Positions 15,663 to 25,208 of a stretch of 64,000 nt of DNA are shown here, one piece after another (the first letter of the stretch is position 1; the number at the start of each line of letters is the position of its first letter). The notes below the pieces were generated by a model. The model searched no databases. It was not told the DNA's origin and saw nothing but the letters and a program-made list of their open reading frames with translations. The stretch comes from Fibrobacter succinogenes. Its GTDB lineage: Bacteria; Fibrobacterota; Fibrobacteria; Fibrobacterales; Fibrobacteraceae. Where the stretch lies: positions 30,869-94,868 of the forward strand of contig CACWJY010000012.1 in assembly GCA_902761355.1 (NCBI GenBank), in the 5' to 3' direction. The position numbers and the translations under genes were made by a program.

Positions 15663-17240
15663 TTAAAATTTTGTATCGACCGGATTGAAAGTCATCTTTA
15701 TTCCGGAACGAATCCAACCATCGGCACCATCTTTGCGCTTGTCATGAGCCAGATTTTCGTAAATGCGGAAACCGCCTCCAAGATAAATACCAAGCCAGCT
15801 GTTATACTGCATCGAGTAAAGCGCATCAACAACATACTGCGTCTCTTTTACGCCCGACGGAGCCCTTTCTTCTTTGATGGCGACATCGTAATCCGTATAA
15901 AGCTCCTTATCGCCCTGACGCAGCCACGCAAGCGTCATTTGAGCGGCATGTCTCCCCCATTTCCAGCCGAGATCCAGCCACAAGTCCAGGGCATCGGAAC
16001 CGCGGCGGTAACCGATGGGATAATCGACAAAATACATATCGGCATAATCGGGATCATTCTGTTCACGATAGTTGCTTCGATAAAGGCGACGGCTCGAATA
16101 CTCTAGCAACGGAAGGCGTCCATTATTATGCAACGGGTCCGTGCGAACCGCATCAAGTCGCCACGAGAAAGTTCCATAGCGCCTTGTCGGGAGTTCCTGA
16201 TAGTAGCCAACCATATAGCTAATCATGCTACGGTTCGTTCCCTTATCATCATCTTCGCCGACAGGACTATTGATGTCTTCCATGGTAATTTGGCCGTAAA
16301 ATTTAGAGCCACGTATCGGCGTCAATCCAAGTTCTAGCGACGTGACCGCCTTGGTGTAGCCACCGGCAAAATTATTGTGCAAGAACATAAACGGATTCAT
16401 CGAACGGAATTCCAAATTCTTGCCACCCACCATACTTTCTTCGATAATATAAGTCCAGAAATGCTTTGTTTCGACACCAAATCGGTGATAAATCAGATTC
16501 TTTACGTTTTCGTCATAAATACGTTCACGCTGATTACTCGCCTGTTTGCTTCTTTCGGGACACTTCTGCTCGGCAGCCTCAGAGCCGGCCGGATAACGAC
16601 AGCCTGTGGAATCTGGAGCACCAGGAACATCATCAAACAACCATGCGTTCAAGGAACTCAGCAAAAAATCATAACGGAATATACCCGCCTTAAGTTTCCA
16701 ATGCAAGCCATCGTGATACGGGGCACCGCCAATGGTCAAGTCATTCGGAGAAACCTTGAGATCCGGATCAAAACGTCCCAACTGCACATAACCTACGGGG
16801 TTATTCCACAAGGCATACGCATTGATAGGCACACCAATATCAAGTTCGCTCGGCTTATAGGTAAAATTCGTCTTGAGATCGCTATCGTACCAAGCCTCAA
16901 TATCTTTACGCAACGGAGCTTCGATTAAAAAATGAAAGTCACCATAACCCGCACGGAACGACAGCATAAAAAACGGTTCTATATGGTCTTCGTAACTACG
17001 GGCCGTCTCTAACGGGAGACGGAGCCCACGCCAGTTGCTGCCTTGTCCACCATAATATTCTACTGTATCAACCGCAAAAGTTGGATCCGTCGGTCCACCA
17101 TTAAAGCCAAAATTAAAATCCGTTCCTATCTGGAAATAGCCCTTATACTGTGCCGAATCAGCACCCAACGAATCTACCGACAAAGCGAAGGCAGAAACCG
17201 CCATACAGCCAAAAGCAAAAGATACAGCTCTGAATAACAT
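15663..17240 (-). CDS. Outer-membrane beta-barrel protein, possibly Wzi-like
   Basis: A 525-residue secreted protein (signal MLFRAVSFAFGCMAVSAFA). The body is rich in alternating aromatic strands typical of a large barrel: GDFHFLIEAPL, GYVQLGRFDPDL, HWKLKAGIFRYDFLL, KFYGQITMEDINS, SMISYMVGYYQEL. The layout resembles capsule-assembly Wzi-type barrels, but I am not certain of the family. A Cys pair (CRYPAGSEAAEQKC) may form a surface-loop disulphide. No Shine-Dalgarno is visible; TACATT ends 6 nt before the ATG. The gene stands alone between convergent GH30 and the end of the ribF operon. Confidence 0.65.
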   Translation of the reverse strand: MLFRAVSFAFGCMAVSAFALSVDSLGADSAQYKGYFQIGTDFNFGFNGGPTDPTFAVDTVEYYGGQGSNWRGLRLPLETARSYEDHIEPFFMLSFRAGYGDFHFLIEAPLRKDIEAWYDSDLKTNFTYKPSELDIGVPINAYALWNNPVGYVQLGRFDPDLKVSPNDLTIGGAPYHDGLHWKLKAGIFRYDFLLSSLNAWLFDDVPGAPDSTGCRYPAGSEAAEQKCPERSKQASNQRERIYDENVKNLIYHRFGVETKHFWTYIIEESMVGGKNLEFRSMNPFMFLHNNFAGGYTKAVTSLELGLTPIRGSKFYGQITMEDINSPVGEDDDKGTNRSMISYMVGYYQELPTRRYGTFSWRLDAVRTDPLHNNGRLPLLEYSSRRLYRSNYREQNDPDYADMYFVDYPIGYRRGSDALDLWLDLGWKWGRHAAQMTLAWLRQGDKELYTDYDVAIKEERAPSGVKETQYVVDALYSMQYNSWLGIYLGGGFRIYENLAHDKRKDGADGWIRSGIKMTFNPVDTKF

Positions 17241-17246
17241 AATGTA

Positions 17247-17252
17247 AATGTA
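17247..17252 (-). promoter_or_regulatory. -10 element (TACATT), probable leaderless start
   Basis: Minus-strand TACATT is followed by 6 nt and the ATG at 17240, with no Shine-Dalgarno between. Confidence 0.45.
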
Positions 17253-17267
17253 TAAAAAAATCTAAGG

Positions 17268-18185
17268 CTATTCGGCCCAATGGTTGCCGTTATAATTGCG
17301 GGCGGTATCCGCATCCATCCCAATCTGACGAACCAAATCATCTAAGCTAGGGAATTTTTGTTCAGGACGCAAATAGGCCATCAGATCAAGGACCATCGGG
17401 CGACCGTAAATGTCTTCGTTAAAATCGAGCAAGTATGCTTCGATAGCGAGACGCTGGTTACCAGTAGAAGGCTGCGTGCCAATGTTCACCACCGCACGGA
17501 AACAACGTTCTTCATGAGCACCGTCCGCATCGACACCGCCCGGAAGGCGGGCTGTTGCCACATACACGCCATGCTTGGGCAAGAACTTGTATTTTTCCAC
17601 CTGCAAATTCGCCGTCGGGAAACCAATCGTATGTCCCAGACGCTTGCCTTCGACAATCGTTCCAGACAAACGGTACGGGCGGCCTAAATAAGTCTGAGCA
17701 CGCGACACATCACCGTTCAGTAAGGCGTTACGCACAGCAGAGGAACTTACACGTTCACCCTTGTGGAGCACAATCGAAAGCATGGCTGTCGAAAGTTCCG
17801 GGAAAGCGGCCGTAATGGTTTCGTAGTTGCCCTTGCCACCGGCGCCAAAGCAATGATCATGCCCAAAGAACATGGAACACACGCCGCGCTTTTCAATCAA
17901 TTCCTGACGGACAAAGACATCGAACGGGAGTTTCGCCACTTCGGGCGTAAACGGGAGCACCAAAAATTCAAGACCCAGGCTTTCGATAAACTCGCGCTTT
18001 TCTTCGGTGGTCGTAAGGAGCAGCGGATCACCAGGCGTACGCAGCACATAGTTGGAATGCGGCTCAAAGCTAATGACGGTAGGCTTCAGGCCATTCACTT
18101 CGGCAACGGCCTTGAGCGTGCGGAAAAGCGCCTGGTGTCCCAGGTGGCATCCATCAAAATTACCCATCGTCACAGCACGCTTCAT
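17268..18185 (-). CDS. ribF: Bifunctional riboflavin kinase / FAD synthetase
   Basis: A 305-residue cytoplasmic enzyme that phosphorylates riboflavin to FMN and adenylylates FMN to FAD. The N-terminal nucleotidyltransferase domain shows GNFDGCHLGHQAL (residues 8-20), with the family H-x-G-H-like turn, and later VSSSAVRNALLNGDV. The C-terminal kinase domain shows the PTAN motif (IGFPTANLQ) and the RPMVLDLMAYLRPEQKF segment. Length is normal. It is the last gene of the rimP-nusA-infB-rbfA-truB-ribF operon and its start overlaps the truB stop by 4 nt, so translation is coupled. Confidence 0.95.
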   Translation of the reverse strand: MKRAVTMGNFDGCHLGHQALFRTLKAVAEVNGLKPTVISFEPHSNYVLRTPGDPLLLTTTEEKREFIESLGLEFLVLPFTPEVAKLPFDVFVRQELIEKRGVCSMFFGHDHCFGAGGKGNYETITAAFPELSTAMLSIVLHKGERVSSSAVRNALLNGDVSRAQTYLGRPYRLSGTIVEGKRLGHTIGFPTANLQVEKYKFLPKHGVYVATARLPGGVDADGAHEERCFRAVVNIGTQPSTGNQRLAIEAYLLDFNEDIYGRPMVLDLMAYLRPEQKFPSLDDLVRQIGMDADTARNYNGNHWAE

Positions 18186-19117
18186 TTATCATCTTCTCCA
18201 AGATAGAACTTCGGCTTGATTCGGCCTGGTTCATAAAAACACAAACTCAAGACTTCGCCTTGCATGTTCGCGGCAAACACATGGCCCTCGGGGCCTACGC
18301 CCTCAACTTTCTCTTTCCACGGGAGCCAATTACCCTGGCGAATGACAGCCACTTGCTCGTCCGTCAGGCGCACCACCGGAAAGTCGAGCACCGCATCGAC
18401 CGGCAAAAGGTTTTCACGAGTCAAGTCCTCGCCACGCACCGCCTTATCGAGCGTCACATTGCCGATGCGGTGTCTGCGTATCTGCGATACGCAGGCGTAG
18501 GTCCCGAGAGCCCTGCCGATATCGCGACCGAGCGCCCTGATGTAGGTTCCCTTGGAACATTCGCAGATTAAGTCGAAAGTCGCAAATTCCTTGCCGGAGC
18601 AGCCTTCGGTTACTTCACCTTCGCCAATCACCTTGAGTTCGCCAATGTGAATCTTGCGGGGTTTTAATTCAATGTTGCGGCCACGTTCCATCAAGTCGCT
18701 CGCACGTACCCCGTTAATTTTCACAGCACAGTATTTGGGCGGCACCTGTTCGATATCGCCCGTAAACTGCGGAAGGACCGCTTCGAGGGCTTCGCGAGTG
18801 ATGGATTGCTTCACCCCTTCGGGGTTCGCAATGACGTTTGCCTCGTCTTGTTCAACGACTTCCCCGTCCCACTCGAGGGTATCGGTTTCGTAGCCCAAAT
18901 GCAGCCTAAAGCTATAACACTTATCCTTGGCCTCAATAAAGGGCAACAGTCGTGTGCAGCGGCCCGTAGCCGCAATAATCAAGCCCGAGGCACGCAAATC
19001 TAGCGTACCCGCGTGGCCGACTCGCTTTGTAGAAAAGACCCTTTTCAGTGGGAAAAGGGCCTTAAAAGAAGTTTCGCCAGCAATCTTGTCCAAAAGAACG
19101 AAGCCGGAATTGCTCAA
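18182..19117 (-). CDS. truB: tRNA pseudouridine-55 synthase
   Basis: A 311-residue enzyme that makes pseudouridine 55 in the T loop of tRNAs. The catalytic aspartate is Asp40 in GHAGTLDLRASGL; most homologues have Pro after this Asp, here Leu. Further family motifs are KCYSFRLHLGYETDTLEWDG, VPPKYCAVKINGVRA and CSKGTYIRALGRDIG. A short C-terminal region (about 240-305) could be a reduced PUA domain. It starts immediately after the rbfA stop and overlaps ribF by 4 nt. Confidence 0.95.
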   Translation of the reverse strand: MSNSGFVLLDKIAGETSFKALFPLKRVFSTKRVGHAGTLDLRASGLIIAATGRCTRLLPFIEAKDKCYSFRLHLGYETDTLEWDGEVVEQDEANVIANPEGVKQSITREALEAVLPQFTGDIEQVPPKYCAVKINGVRASDLMERGRNIELKPRKIHIGELKVIGEGEVTEGCSGKEFATFDLICECSKGTYIRALGRDIGRALGTYACVSQIRRHRIGNVTLDKAVRGEDLTRENLLPVDAVLDFPVVRLTDEQVAVIRQGNWLPWKEKVEGVGPEGHVFAANMQGEVLSLCFYEPGRIKPKFYLGEDDK

Positions 19118-19471
19118 TTACAAGTCCCCTTTCTGCTTCAGTTCGGCCAAGATGCTTTCGATATGCATGGCGTGTTCCAAGTTTTCATCCAGAACAAAAT
19201 TCAATTCCGGAATCTTGCGAATCTTGAGCGCCTTGCCTAAAACAGTGCGGATATACCCCGCCGAATTCTTGAGGCCAATCAGCGAATCACGCTTTTCCTT
19301 GTCGGAACCCATCACAGACACCATGACCTTGGCGTAGCTCAGGTCATCGGTAATCGTGACGCGCGTGATGCTTGCGAGGCTGCTCACGCGAGGATCCTTC
19401 AAGCCCTTCTGCAAGAGCTTGCCGATTTCCTCACGGAACTGTTCGTCCAATCTGTCCGTTCTACGACTCAT
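19118..19471 (-). CDS. rbfA: 30S ribosome-binding factor A
   Basis: A 117-residue protein of the KH-like RbfA fold that acts in 16S rRNA 5'-end processing and late 30S maturation. Recognised by FREEIGKLLQKGLKDPRV near the N-terminus, ITRVTITDDLSYAKVMVSV in the centre, and IPELNFVLDENLEHAMHIE at the end. ATG at 19471 (MSRRTDRLDEQ) is chosen; an upstream frame inside infB adds 17 basic residues that do not belong. The start overlaps the infB stop by 11 nt. Confidence 0.93.
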   Translation of the reverse strand: MSRRTDRLDEQFREEIGKLLQKGLKDPRVSSLASITRVTITDDLSYAKVMVSVMGSDKEKRDSLIGLKNSAGYIRTVLGKALKIRKIPELNFVLDENLEHAMHIESILAELKQKGDL

Positions 19472-22400
19472 TAGACTCCTCAGCCTTCTTGGCCTTTTCT
19501 TCGGCTTCTTCGCGGGCAACATCCTTCAGGGTACGGGCAACCTTGATTTCCTTGAAGAAGATCAAGCTATCGCCTTCCTTGATATCTTCGTAACCCTTAA
19601 GACCGATACCGCATTCAAAGCCACGAGCGACAGACTTGACGTCGTCCTTCATGCGCTTCAAGGACTGGACCACGGTCGTACCGAGTTCCACACCGTTGCG
19701 GTACACGCGCACATGGCTGGTACGGTCGACTTCGCCATCGGTAACCATACACCCTGCGATGAGACCGATCTTCGGAATCTTGAACACCTGGCGGATTTCG
19801 GCTTCGCCGGAGAGTTCTTCGCGCATGGTCGGCTTCAAGAGGCCTTCCACAGCGTTAGTGATATCTTCAATGCAGTCGTAAATCACGCGGTAGTTGCGGA
19901 TTTCGATGCCTTCCTTCTGGGCCATTTCGCGAATAGAGAGCGACGGCATCAAGTGGAAGGAAATAATGATTGCCTGTGCGGTCGTAGCGAGCAAGATATC
20001 GGATTCCGTAATGGTACCCACACCCTTGCGGATAATGTTGACGCGCACTTCCTTGTTGGTAAGCTTTTCGAGGCTTGCAGCAAGAGCTTCTGCAGAACCG
20101 CCCACGTCGGCCTTGACAATAAGGTTGAGTTCGGAGAGTTTACCTTCCTTACGATCGTTGAAGGTATCTTCCAAAGTCTTCACGTTACGAGAACGCAGGT
20201 CGCGTTCACGAGCAGCCATACGGCGCTTGGAGGCAATTTCACGTGCGGTCTTTTCGTCTTCGACCACAATCAAGTCGTCACCGGCCTGCGGAGTACCGTC
20301 AAAGCCGAGCACCTGACACGGAGCAGACGGAGGAGCTTCCTTCATCTGTTCGCCACGTTCGTTAAACATAGCACGGACACGACCAGCGTAAATACCGCAG
20401 ACAAACGGGTCACCCACATGGAGCGTACCGTTCTGCACGAGGATCGTGGCCATAGAACCCTTACCCACGTCGAGCTTGGATTCCACCACGGCGCCACGGG
20501 CATGAGCATCGGGGTTAGCCTTGAGTTCGAGCACTTCGGCTTCGAGGGCGAGCGTTTCCAAGAGGTCGTCCATGCCCTGACCCGTACGTGCAGAAACTTC
20601 GATACAGCTGGTAGAACCACCCCACTGTTCCACTTCCACGCCGCGTTCAGCGAGCTGGGCGCGAATCTTGTCGGGGTTAGCGGTCGGCAAGTCGATCTTC
20701 GTGATAGCCACGACCATCGGCACCTTTTCGCGCTTGGCAAGTTCAATAGATTCAACAGTCTGCGGCATCACCATGGAGTCGGCAGCCACCACGAGCACGA
20801 TCACGTCGGTCACCTGAGAACCGCGAGCACGCATAGCACTAAATGCTTCGTGACCCGGAGTATCGAGGAAGGTCACCTTACCCTGCTTGGTCGTGACTTC
20901 GTATGCACCAATGTGCTGCGTAATACCACCCGATTCGCCGGACACCACGTGGGTCTTACGAATCCAGTCGAGCAAAGAAGTTTTACCGTGGTCAACGTGG
21001 CCCATCACCGTCACCACCGGGTGACGCGGCTTCAGGTTTTCAGAAGATTCTTCTTCCACGCCGAGCACTTCTTCTTCGTATTCTTCCATCAACTGGGCTT
21101 CGTAACCGAATTCGTCGGCCAAGAGCTGGATGGTTTCAAAATCGAGTCGGGCGTTGATGGTCACCATCATGCCCATTTCCATGCACTTCGCAATCACGCG
21201 GGCCGGCATCTGGTCCATAAGGCCAGCGAGTTCACCCACGGTGATAAAGTCCGAAGTCTTGAGGATTTTCTTTTCTTCGCCGGAATCATTGTCGTTATGT
21301 TCCTTGCGATAAACTTTCTTGACCGGCTTCTTAGAAAGGTCTGCCATCACACGAGAAACGTTCTGACGAACGGCTTCCTGCTGCAGTTCCTTCTGCTGGT
21401 CCATGCGGTCCTTGCCATTGCTACGACGGTTCTTGTCGTTCTGACCATGGCGACCATTCTGCTGCTTTCCGCCCTTGCCGCCCTGGTTCTGACCGCCAAA
21501 TCCCTGGCCGCCACCATTGCTAGCGTTAAAGGCATCCTGCATAGAGCTACCGGTAAAGCCACTGGTACGTCCCGTAAAGGTACGTCCACCGTTATTGCCA
21601 CCGTTTGCGCCGTTGCCACCGCGGTTATCGTTACGACGTCCACCATTACCGTTGCGGTTGTCGCCGTTGTTGGAAAGGCGGCCAAACGTACCGGTATAGC
21701 CCTGCTGGTTTCCACCACCACGATGTCCACCGCGGTTTGCCTGAGCCTGTTGCTGAGACTTTTTAATACGGGCAAGAATCGCTTCGTCGGGTTTGAACAC
21801 CTGAGCCTTCATCGGGGGCTGCTTGAGTTCCATGCCCGGGGTAACCATGGCGGGCTTCGCCGAGGCGCTCTGAGCGGCAGGAGCAGGCTGTGCAGCCGGC
21901 TTTGCAGCAGCGGGAGCTGTTTCAACCTTAGGTTCAGCCTTCGGCTTTTCAGGAGCAACCGGTGCTTCCGCCTTAGGTGCAGCCGGAGCAACAGGGGCTT
22001 CGGGAGCCTTGGCAGCTACAGGAGCGGCAGGCTTGACATCAGCCTTGGTAGGAGCCGGAGCTTCGACCTTGGTGGGGGCCGGAGCCGGAGTTTCAGCCTT
22101 AGGTGCTACCGGCGCAACAGGAGCTTCGGGAGCCTTGACTGCAGCAGGAGCTGCTGCCGCAGCGGGCTTAGCAACCGCAGGAGCGGCAGGCTTTGCAGCA
22201 GCCGGCTTCGCGGGTTTCTTTCCCTTAATCAGCTTGACCTTCAACTTGCCTTCGCCAGCCGAAGCAGACTCTTTCTTCTTGTCAGAAGCATTGGAAGTTT
22301 CGGCGGGTGTCGCCTTTTTCAAGTTCTTATTGCGAGCTTCGGCTTTCTGTCGCTCGGTTTCGGCGGCAGCTTCAATTTTCTCATAGTCCTTGGCATCAAC

Positions 22401-22520
22401 CTTGGACATGTGAGTACGGACGGTCACGCCCGCGTCGCGAAGCAGCTTCATCACGACATCGACCTTGATGCCGTGGGATTCAGCCCAATCTACTGGTTTA
22501 ATTTGATCTTCAATAGCCAT
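19461..22520 (-). CDS. infB: Translation initiation factor IF-2 with long low-complexity N-terminal region
   Basis: A 1019-residue GTPase that brings fMet-tRNA to the 30S subunit. An N-terminal IF2_N-like helix bundle (1-55) is followed by an Ala/Pro/Lys-rich spacer (about 100-225) with a near-duplicated KAPEAPVAP block. Then comes an Arg/Gly/Asn-rich segment (about 263-370; RGGHRGGGNQQG, NGGRRNDNRGGNG). A second IF2_N domain is at about 425-480. The G domain starts with GHVDHGKT (507-514) and continues with DTPGHEAF and TKID, followed by domains II-IV. The RG/GN-rich part is unusual for bacterial IF-2. The gene is in the conserved nusA-infB-rbfA order, 29 bp after nusA. Confidence 0.96.
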   Translation of the reverse strand: MAIEDQIKPVDWAESHGIKVDVVMKLLRDAGVTVRTHMSKVDAKDYEKIEAAAETERQKAEARNKNLKKATPAETSNASDKKKESASAGEGKLKVKLIKGKKPAKPAAAKPAAPAVAKPAAAAAPAAVKAPEAPVAPVAPKAETPAPAPTKVEAPAPTKADVKPAAPVAAKAPEAPVAPAAPKAEAPVAPEKPKAEPKVETAPAAAKPAAQPAPAAQSASAKPAMVTPGMELKQPPMKAQVFKPDEAILARIKKSQQQAQANRGGHRGGGNQQGYTGTFGRLSNNGDNRNGNGGRRNDNRGGNGANGGNNGGRTFTGRTSGFTGSSMQDAFNASNGGGQGFGGQNQGGKGGKQQNGRHGQNDKNRRSNGKDRMDQQKELQQEAVRQNVSRVMADLSKKPVKKVYRKEHNDNDSGEEKKILKTSDFITVGELAGLMDQMPARVIAKCMEMGMMVTINARLDFETIQLLADEFGYEAQLMEEYEEEVLGVEEESSENLKPRHPVVTVMGHVDHGKTSLLDWIRKTHVVSGESGGITQHIGAYEVTTKQGKVTFLDTPGHEAFSAMRARGSQVTDVIVLVVAADSMVMPQTVESIELAKREKVPMVVAITKIDLPTANPDKIRAQLAERGVEVEQWGGSTSCIEVSARTGQGMDDLLETLALEAEVLELKANPDAHARGAVVESKLDVGKGSMATILVQNGTLHVGDPFVCGIYAGRVRAMFNERGEQMKEAPPSAPCQVLGFDGTPQAGDDLIVVEDEKTAREIASKRRMAARERDLRSRNVKTLEDTFNDRKEGKLSELNLIVKADVGGSAEALAASLEKLTNKEVRVNIIRKGVGTITESDILLATTAQAIIISFHLMPSLSIREMAQKEGIEIRNYRVIYDCIEDITNAVEGLLKPTMREELSGEAEIRQVFKIPKIGLIAGCMVTDGEVDRTSHVRVYRNGVELGTTVVQSLKRMKDDVKSVARGFECGIGLKGYEDIKEGDSLIFFKEIKVARTLKDVAREEAEEKAKKAEESNES

Positions 22521-22549
22521 GAATAGCTTCCAATGTTCCTTTTTTTAAA

Positions 22550-23719
22550 TTAGCGTGCACCCTTGCGGTTCGGGTTCAAATCCGCCATGGACGGAGAGGT
22601 AATCTTAGCCTTCGTCTCGTCGTCCTTTTCGGACCATTCCTTTTCGCCAAATACATCCAGGTTGCACTGGACCAGTTCGGCAGCGAGTTTCACGTTTTGG
22701 CCGTTCTTACCAATAGCAAGAGCCAAGTTTTCGTCGCTAATGATCACCACCACGCGGCGTGTTTCGGGCACATGAATCAGCTTAACCACATTAGCCGGCG
22801 TAAGGGCACGGGTAATAAAGGTATCCAAATCCGGATTCCACTGAACAATGTCAATACGTTCGTTACCGAGTTCACGCACAATCGTCTGCACGCGAGCACC
22901 CTTCATACCGACGCAAGCGCCAACCGGGTCAATCTTTTCGTCACGGGAATACACGGCAATCTTGGCGCGGAAACCCGGTTCACGGGCAACACCCTTGACT
23001 TCGACAGTACCTTCGTAGATTTCGGGAACTTCTTGGCGGAAGAGTTCCTTGAGGAAGTCGCCATTTGCACGGGACAAAATCACCTGAGCGCCATTCTTAG
23101 AAGATTCTTCGACGCGTGCGATGACGGCCTTGATCGAGTTACCCTGAGCCCAGCGTTCGCGCTTAATTTGTTCGCGATACGGAATCATGGCTTCGGTCTG
23201 CTTGCCGAGTTTCACGATAATGTTATTTTGTTCAAGACGGAGCACTTCGCCGCTCACCATAGAACCGATACGGCTGCGGTAGGTGTCCATAATCTTCTGA
23301 CGTTCGGCATCACGGATCTGCTGGTTCAAGAGCTGCTTTGCAGTCTGAATAGCCTGGCGGCCAAAAGCAGAAATAGGAATTTCCATTTCGAGGAAGTCAC
23401 CCGGCTGAGCATCTTCGTTAAAGTCACGGGCTTCTTCAACCAGCATGTAACCCTTGTCGAGTTCTTCGACTTCGGCGGCGGTCATGTTCGGGTCGTAATC
23501 CGGATAGTCATCCACCACGGCCACACGCAGGTACACATGCACCTCGTTTGTTTCCATATCGAAATCGACGTCGATTTTCTTTTCGATATGCAAGTACTTG
23601 CGGGCTGCCGTAATCAGGGCTTCCTTCAAAGCGTTGAGAACAACAGAGTCATCCATATCCTTGGCTTCGACAACACCCTTAAGCACTTCGAGCAAGTTAA
23701 CTTTCGGTTCGTTTTTCAT
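22550..23719 (-). CDS. nusA: Transcription termination/antitermination factor NusA
   Basis: A 389-residue RNA-polymerase-binding factor that modulates pausing, termination and antitermination. It has the N-terminal RNAP-binding domain (1-130), an S1 domain (SGEVLRLEQNNIIVKLGKQTEAMIPYREQ region), and KH1 and KH2 domains (VGACVGMKGARVQTI; NLALAIGKNGQNVKLAAEL). It lacks the two C-terminal acidic repeats of the E. coli protein, as in Bacillus and many other phyla. The gene follows rimP after 15 bp. Confidence 0.95.
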   Translation of the reverse strand: MKNEPKVNLLEVLKGVVEAKDMDDSVVLNALKEALITAARKYLHIEKKIDVDFDMETNEVHVYLRVAVVDDYPDYDPNMTAAEVEELDKGYMLVEEARDFNEDAQPGDFLEMEIPISAFGRQAIQTAKQLLNQQIRDAERQKIMDTYRSRIGSMVSGEVLRLEQNNIIVKLGKQTEAMIPYREQIKRERWAQGNSIKAVIARVEESSKNGAQVILSRANGDFLKELFRQEVPEIYEGTVEVKGVAREPGFRAKIAVYSRDEKIDPVGACVGMKGARVQTIVRELGNERIDIVQWNPDLDTFITRALTPANVVKLIHVPETRRVVVIISDENLALAIGKNGQNVKLAAELVQCNLDVFGEKEWSEKDDETKAKITSPSMADLNPNRKGAR

Positions 23720-23734
23720 AACATGACCTTCCTA

Positions 23735-24181
23735 TTATATTTGTACATCCACTTTCGCCACCAGCACTTCGGAACGGGGCACCACGACATCGCCAGCGTT
23801 CCCCTTGAGGGTGAGCGTCAAATTTTCTTCGTCCGCAGCCTTGAGCTTGCCAGTCACCGGCTTACCGGTACTACGCGTCACTCGTAAAAAGCGCCCAATA
23901 TTGCGGGTAAAATCGGCAACCGACTTGAGGGGGCGGTCCAACCCCGGCGACGACACTTCAAGCGTGTAGGCACCTTCGATAATTTCTGGATCCAGGTCCA
24001 ACGCATCCGAAAGGTGGCGGCTCACGTTCGAGCAATCATCAATCGTAACCCCTTCGGGCTTGTCTATGTAAAGGCGCAAAGTTTTGCGTTTGCCGGCGCG
24101 GAACATGTCTTGTTCCACCAATGTAACGCCTGCGGCCTCACAGGCCTGGGCAATCAGTGTATCCAACTTTTGGGCTACCAA
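23735..24181 (-). CDS. rimP: Ribosome maturation factor RimP
   Basis: A 148-residue 30S assembly factor. Family features are the N-terminal ACEAAGVTLVEQDMF region, LRLYIDKPEGVTIDDC, the strongly conserved YTLEVSSPGLDRPLK motif, and a small C-terminal SH3-like barrel. The start is taken as TTG at 24181, with GAGG 5 nt upstream; no ATG is available nearby. It heads the translation operon through ribF. A TATTAT -10-like sequence lies just upstream of the GAGG. Confidence 0.92.
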   Translation of the reverse strand: MVAQKLDTLIAQACEAAGVTLVEQDMFRAGKRKTLRLYIDKPEGVTIDDCSNVSRHLSDALDLDPEIIEGAYTLEVSSPGLDRPLKSVADFTRNIGRFLRVTRSTGKPVTGKLKAADEENLTLTLKGNAGDVVVPRSEVLVAKVDVQI

Positions 24182-24340
24182 ATAGACCTCGTATAATAAA
24201 CGGCGTTCGCATACGGGCCCGAATTCAACTCGTTCAAGTCAAAAACGCACCCACGAACGTCAGTACAAGTCCAAATAGAGAAAAATTTTGTTCTGCGTGC
24301 AACCGCTTTAAACGCAAATAGGCCCCATAAGGGCCAAAAT

Positions 24341-25192
24341 CTACGATTCGCTCAACTGAAAGCCGCGCCTAAAATTTTCAATCAGGCAGCAGCTAATACT
24401 CACATCAGTTTCGTATTCAGGGATATCTTCGCGCTTAACCCACATCGCTTCAGAGAGCTCAGCTTCCTGCATGCGAATGGTATCATCGCCATCGAGTTCT
24501 GCAGTAAAGCCCGCAATCAGCGAATCGCTAAAGGGCCATGGTTGCGAACCAAAGTAGCGTACATTCTTAACACGCAGTCCCGCTTCTTCTAGGACTTCAC
24601 GATGAACCGCCTGTTCCAAGCTCTCGCCCACCTCCACAAAGCCCGAAATCAAGAACAGGCGTGGATTCGGGTTATCGATATTATGGGCCATCAAAAGCTT
24701 TTCACCATTACGCACGGCCACAATGACCACCGGCGAAATACGCGGATAAACCACATTACCGCATTTAGGACAAACTATCGCACGTTCTTTTTCGCTACGA
24801 GTGGTCTCACAGCCACAACGACCGCAAAAACGGTTCAAGCATTCCCAATGAGCTATGTGCACCGAGGTAACGCCGCCCAGACGCTCAACCGGGCTCATGG
24901 TACGGAACGTGCGGTTACCCACAAACTCGTAACCTTCGGGAGCTGTTTTATTGGAGCTATCATCCAAAAAGAATGCAGCACCGTCAATGTTCAAAAGGTA
25001 ATGGCCCTTAAAACTTTCTAGGTCCTTGCCCTCGGCACCCAAGAGTTCACAGACACGCGGAATCGCATAAGAATCGCCTTGCTTTTTCAAAAGCGTCTTG
25101 GAACCATCGTAGCGGATTACATAATCGTCCTGTCTAGGGGCGCAAACCTTAAACTCGTTACTGAACTTGTGCGGAAAAATTTCGTGAATCAT
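24341..25192 (-). CDS. nudC: NudC-type NADH pyrophosphatase / RNA deNADding Nudix hydrolase
   Basis: A 283-residue enzyme that cleaves NAD(H) and removes NAD caps from RNA 5' ends. A four-cysteine zinc ribbon (Cys123, Cys126, Cys141, Cys144) precedes the Nudix box: Gly184 to GFVEVGE, then REVLEEAG (198-205). The diagnostic NudC motif SQPWPF follows at 216-221. The start is set at ATG 25192 (MIHEIF): a longer frame to 25246 would run across the terminator of the fibro-slime gene. A weak hairpin (GGCCC-TTATG-GGGCC) follows the stop in the 159-bp gap before rimP, which otherwise holds only the rimP promoter region. Confidence 0.93.
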   Translation of the reverse strand: MIHEIFPHKFSNEFKVCAPRQDDYVIRYDGSKTLLKKQGDSYAIPRVCELLGAEGKDLESFKGHYLLNIDGAAFFLDDSSNKTAPEGYEFVGNRTFRTMSPVERLGGVTSVHIAHWECLNRFCGRCGCETTRSEKERAIVCPKCGNVVYPRISPVVIVAVRNGEKLLMAHNIDNPNPRLFLISGFVEVGESLEQAVHREVLEEAGLRVKNVRYFGSQPWPFSDSLIAGFTAELDGDDTIRMQEAELSEAMWVKREDIPEYETDVSISCCLIENFRRGFQLSES

Positions 25193-25208
25193 ATGTACAA
25201 TCTTTTTT

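Noticed and set aside
19356..22526. An open frame of over 1000 codons on the plus strand, opposite infB
   Set aside because: It is a mirror of infB codon bias: the protein is His/Phe/Val-rich low complexity with no domain, and infB is certain on the other strand.
24182..24340. Possible tRNA or riboswitch before rimP
   Set aside because: No cloverleaf or known aptamer motif is visible; only a weak GGCCC hairpin and promoter-like AT stretches.
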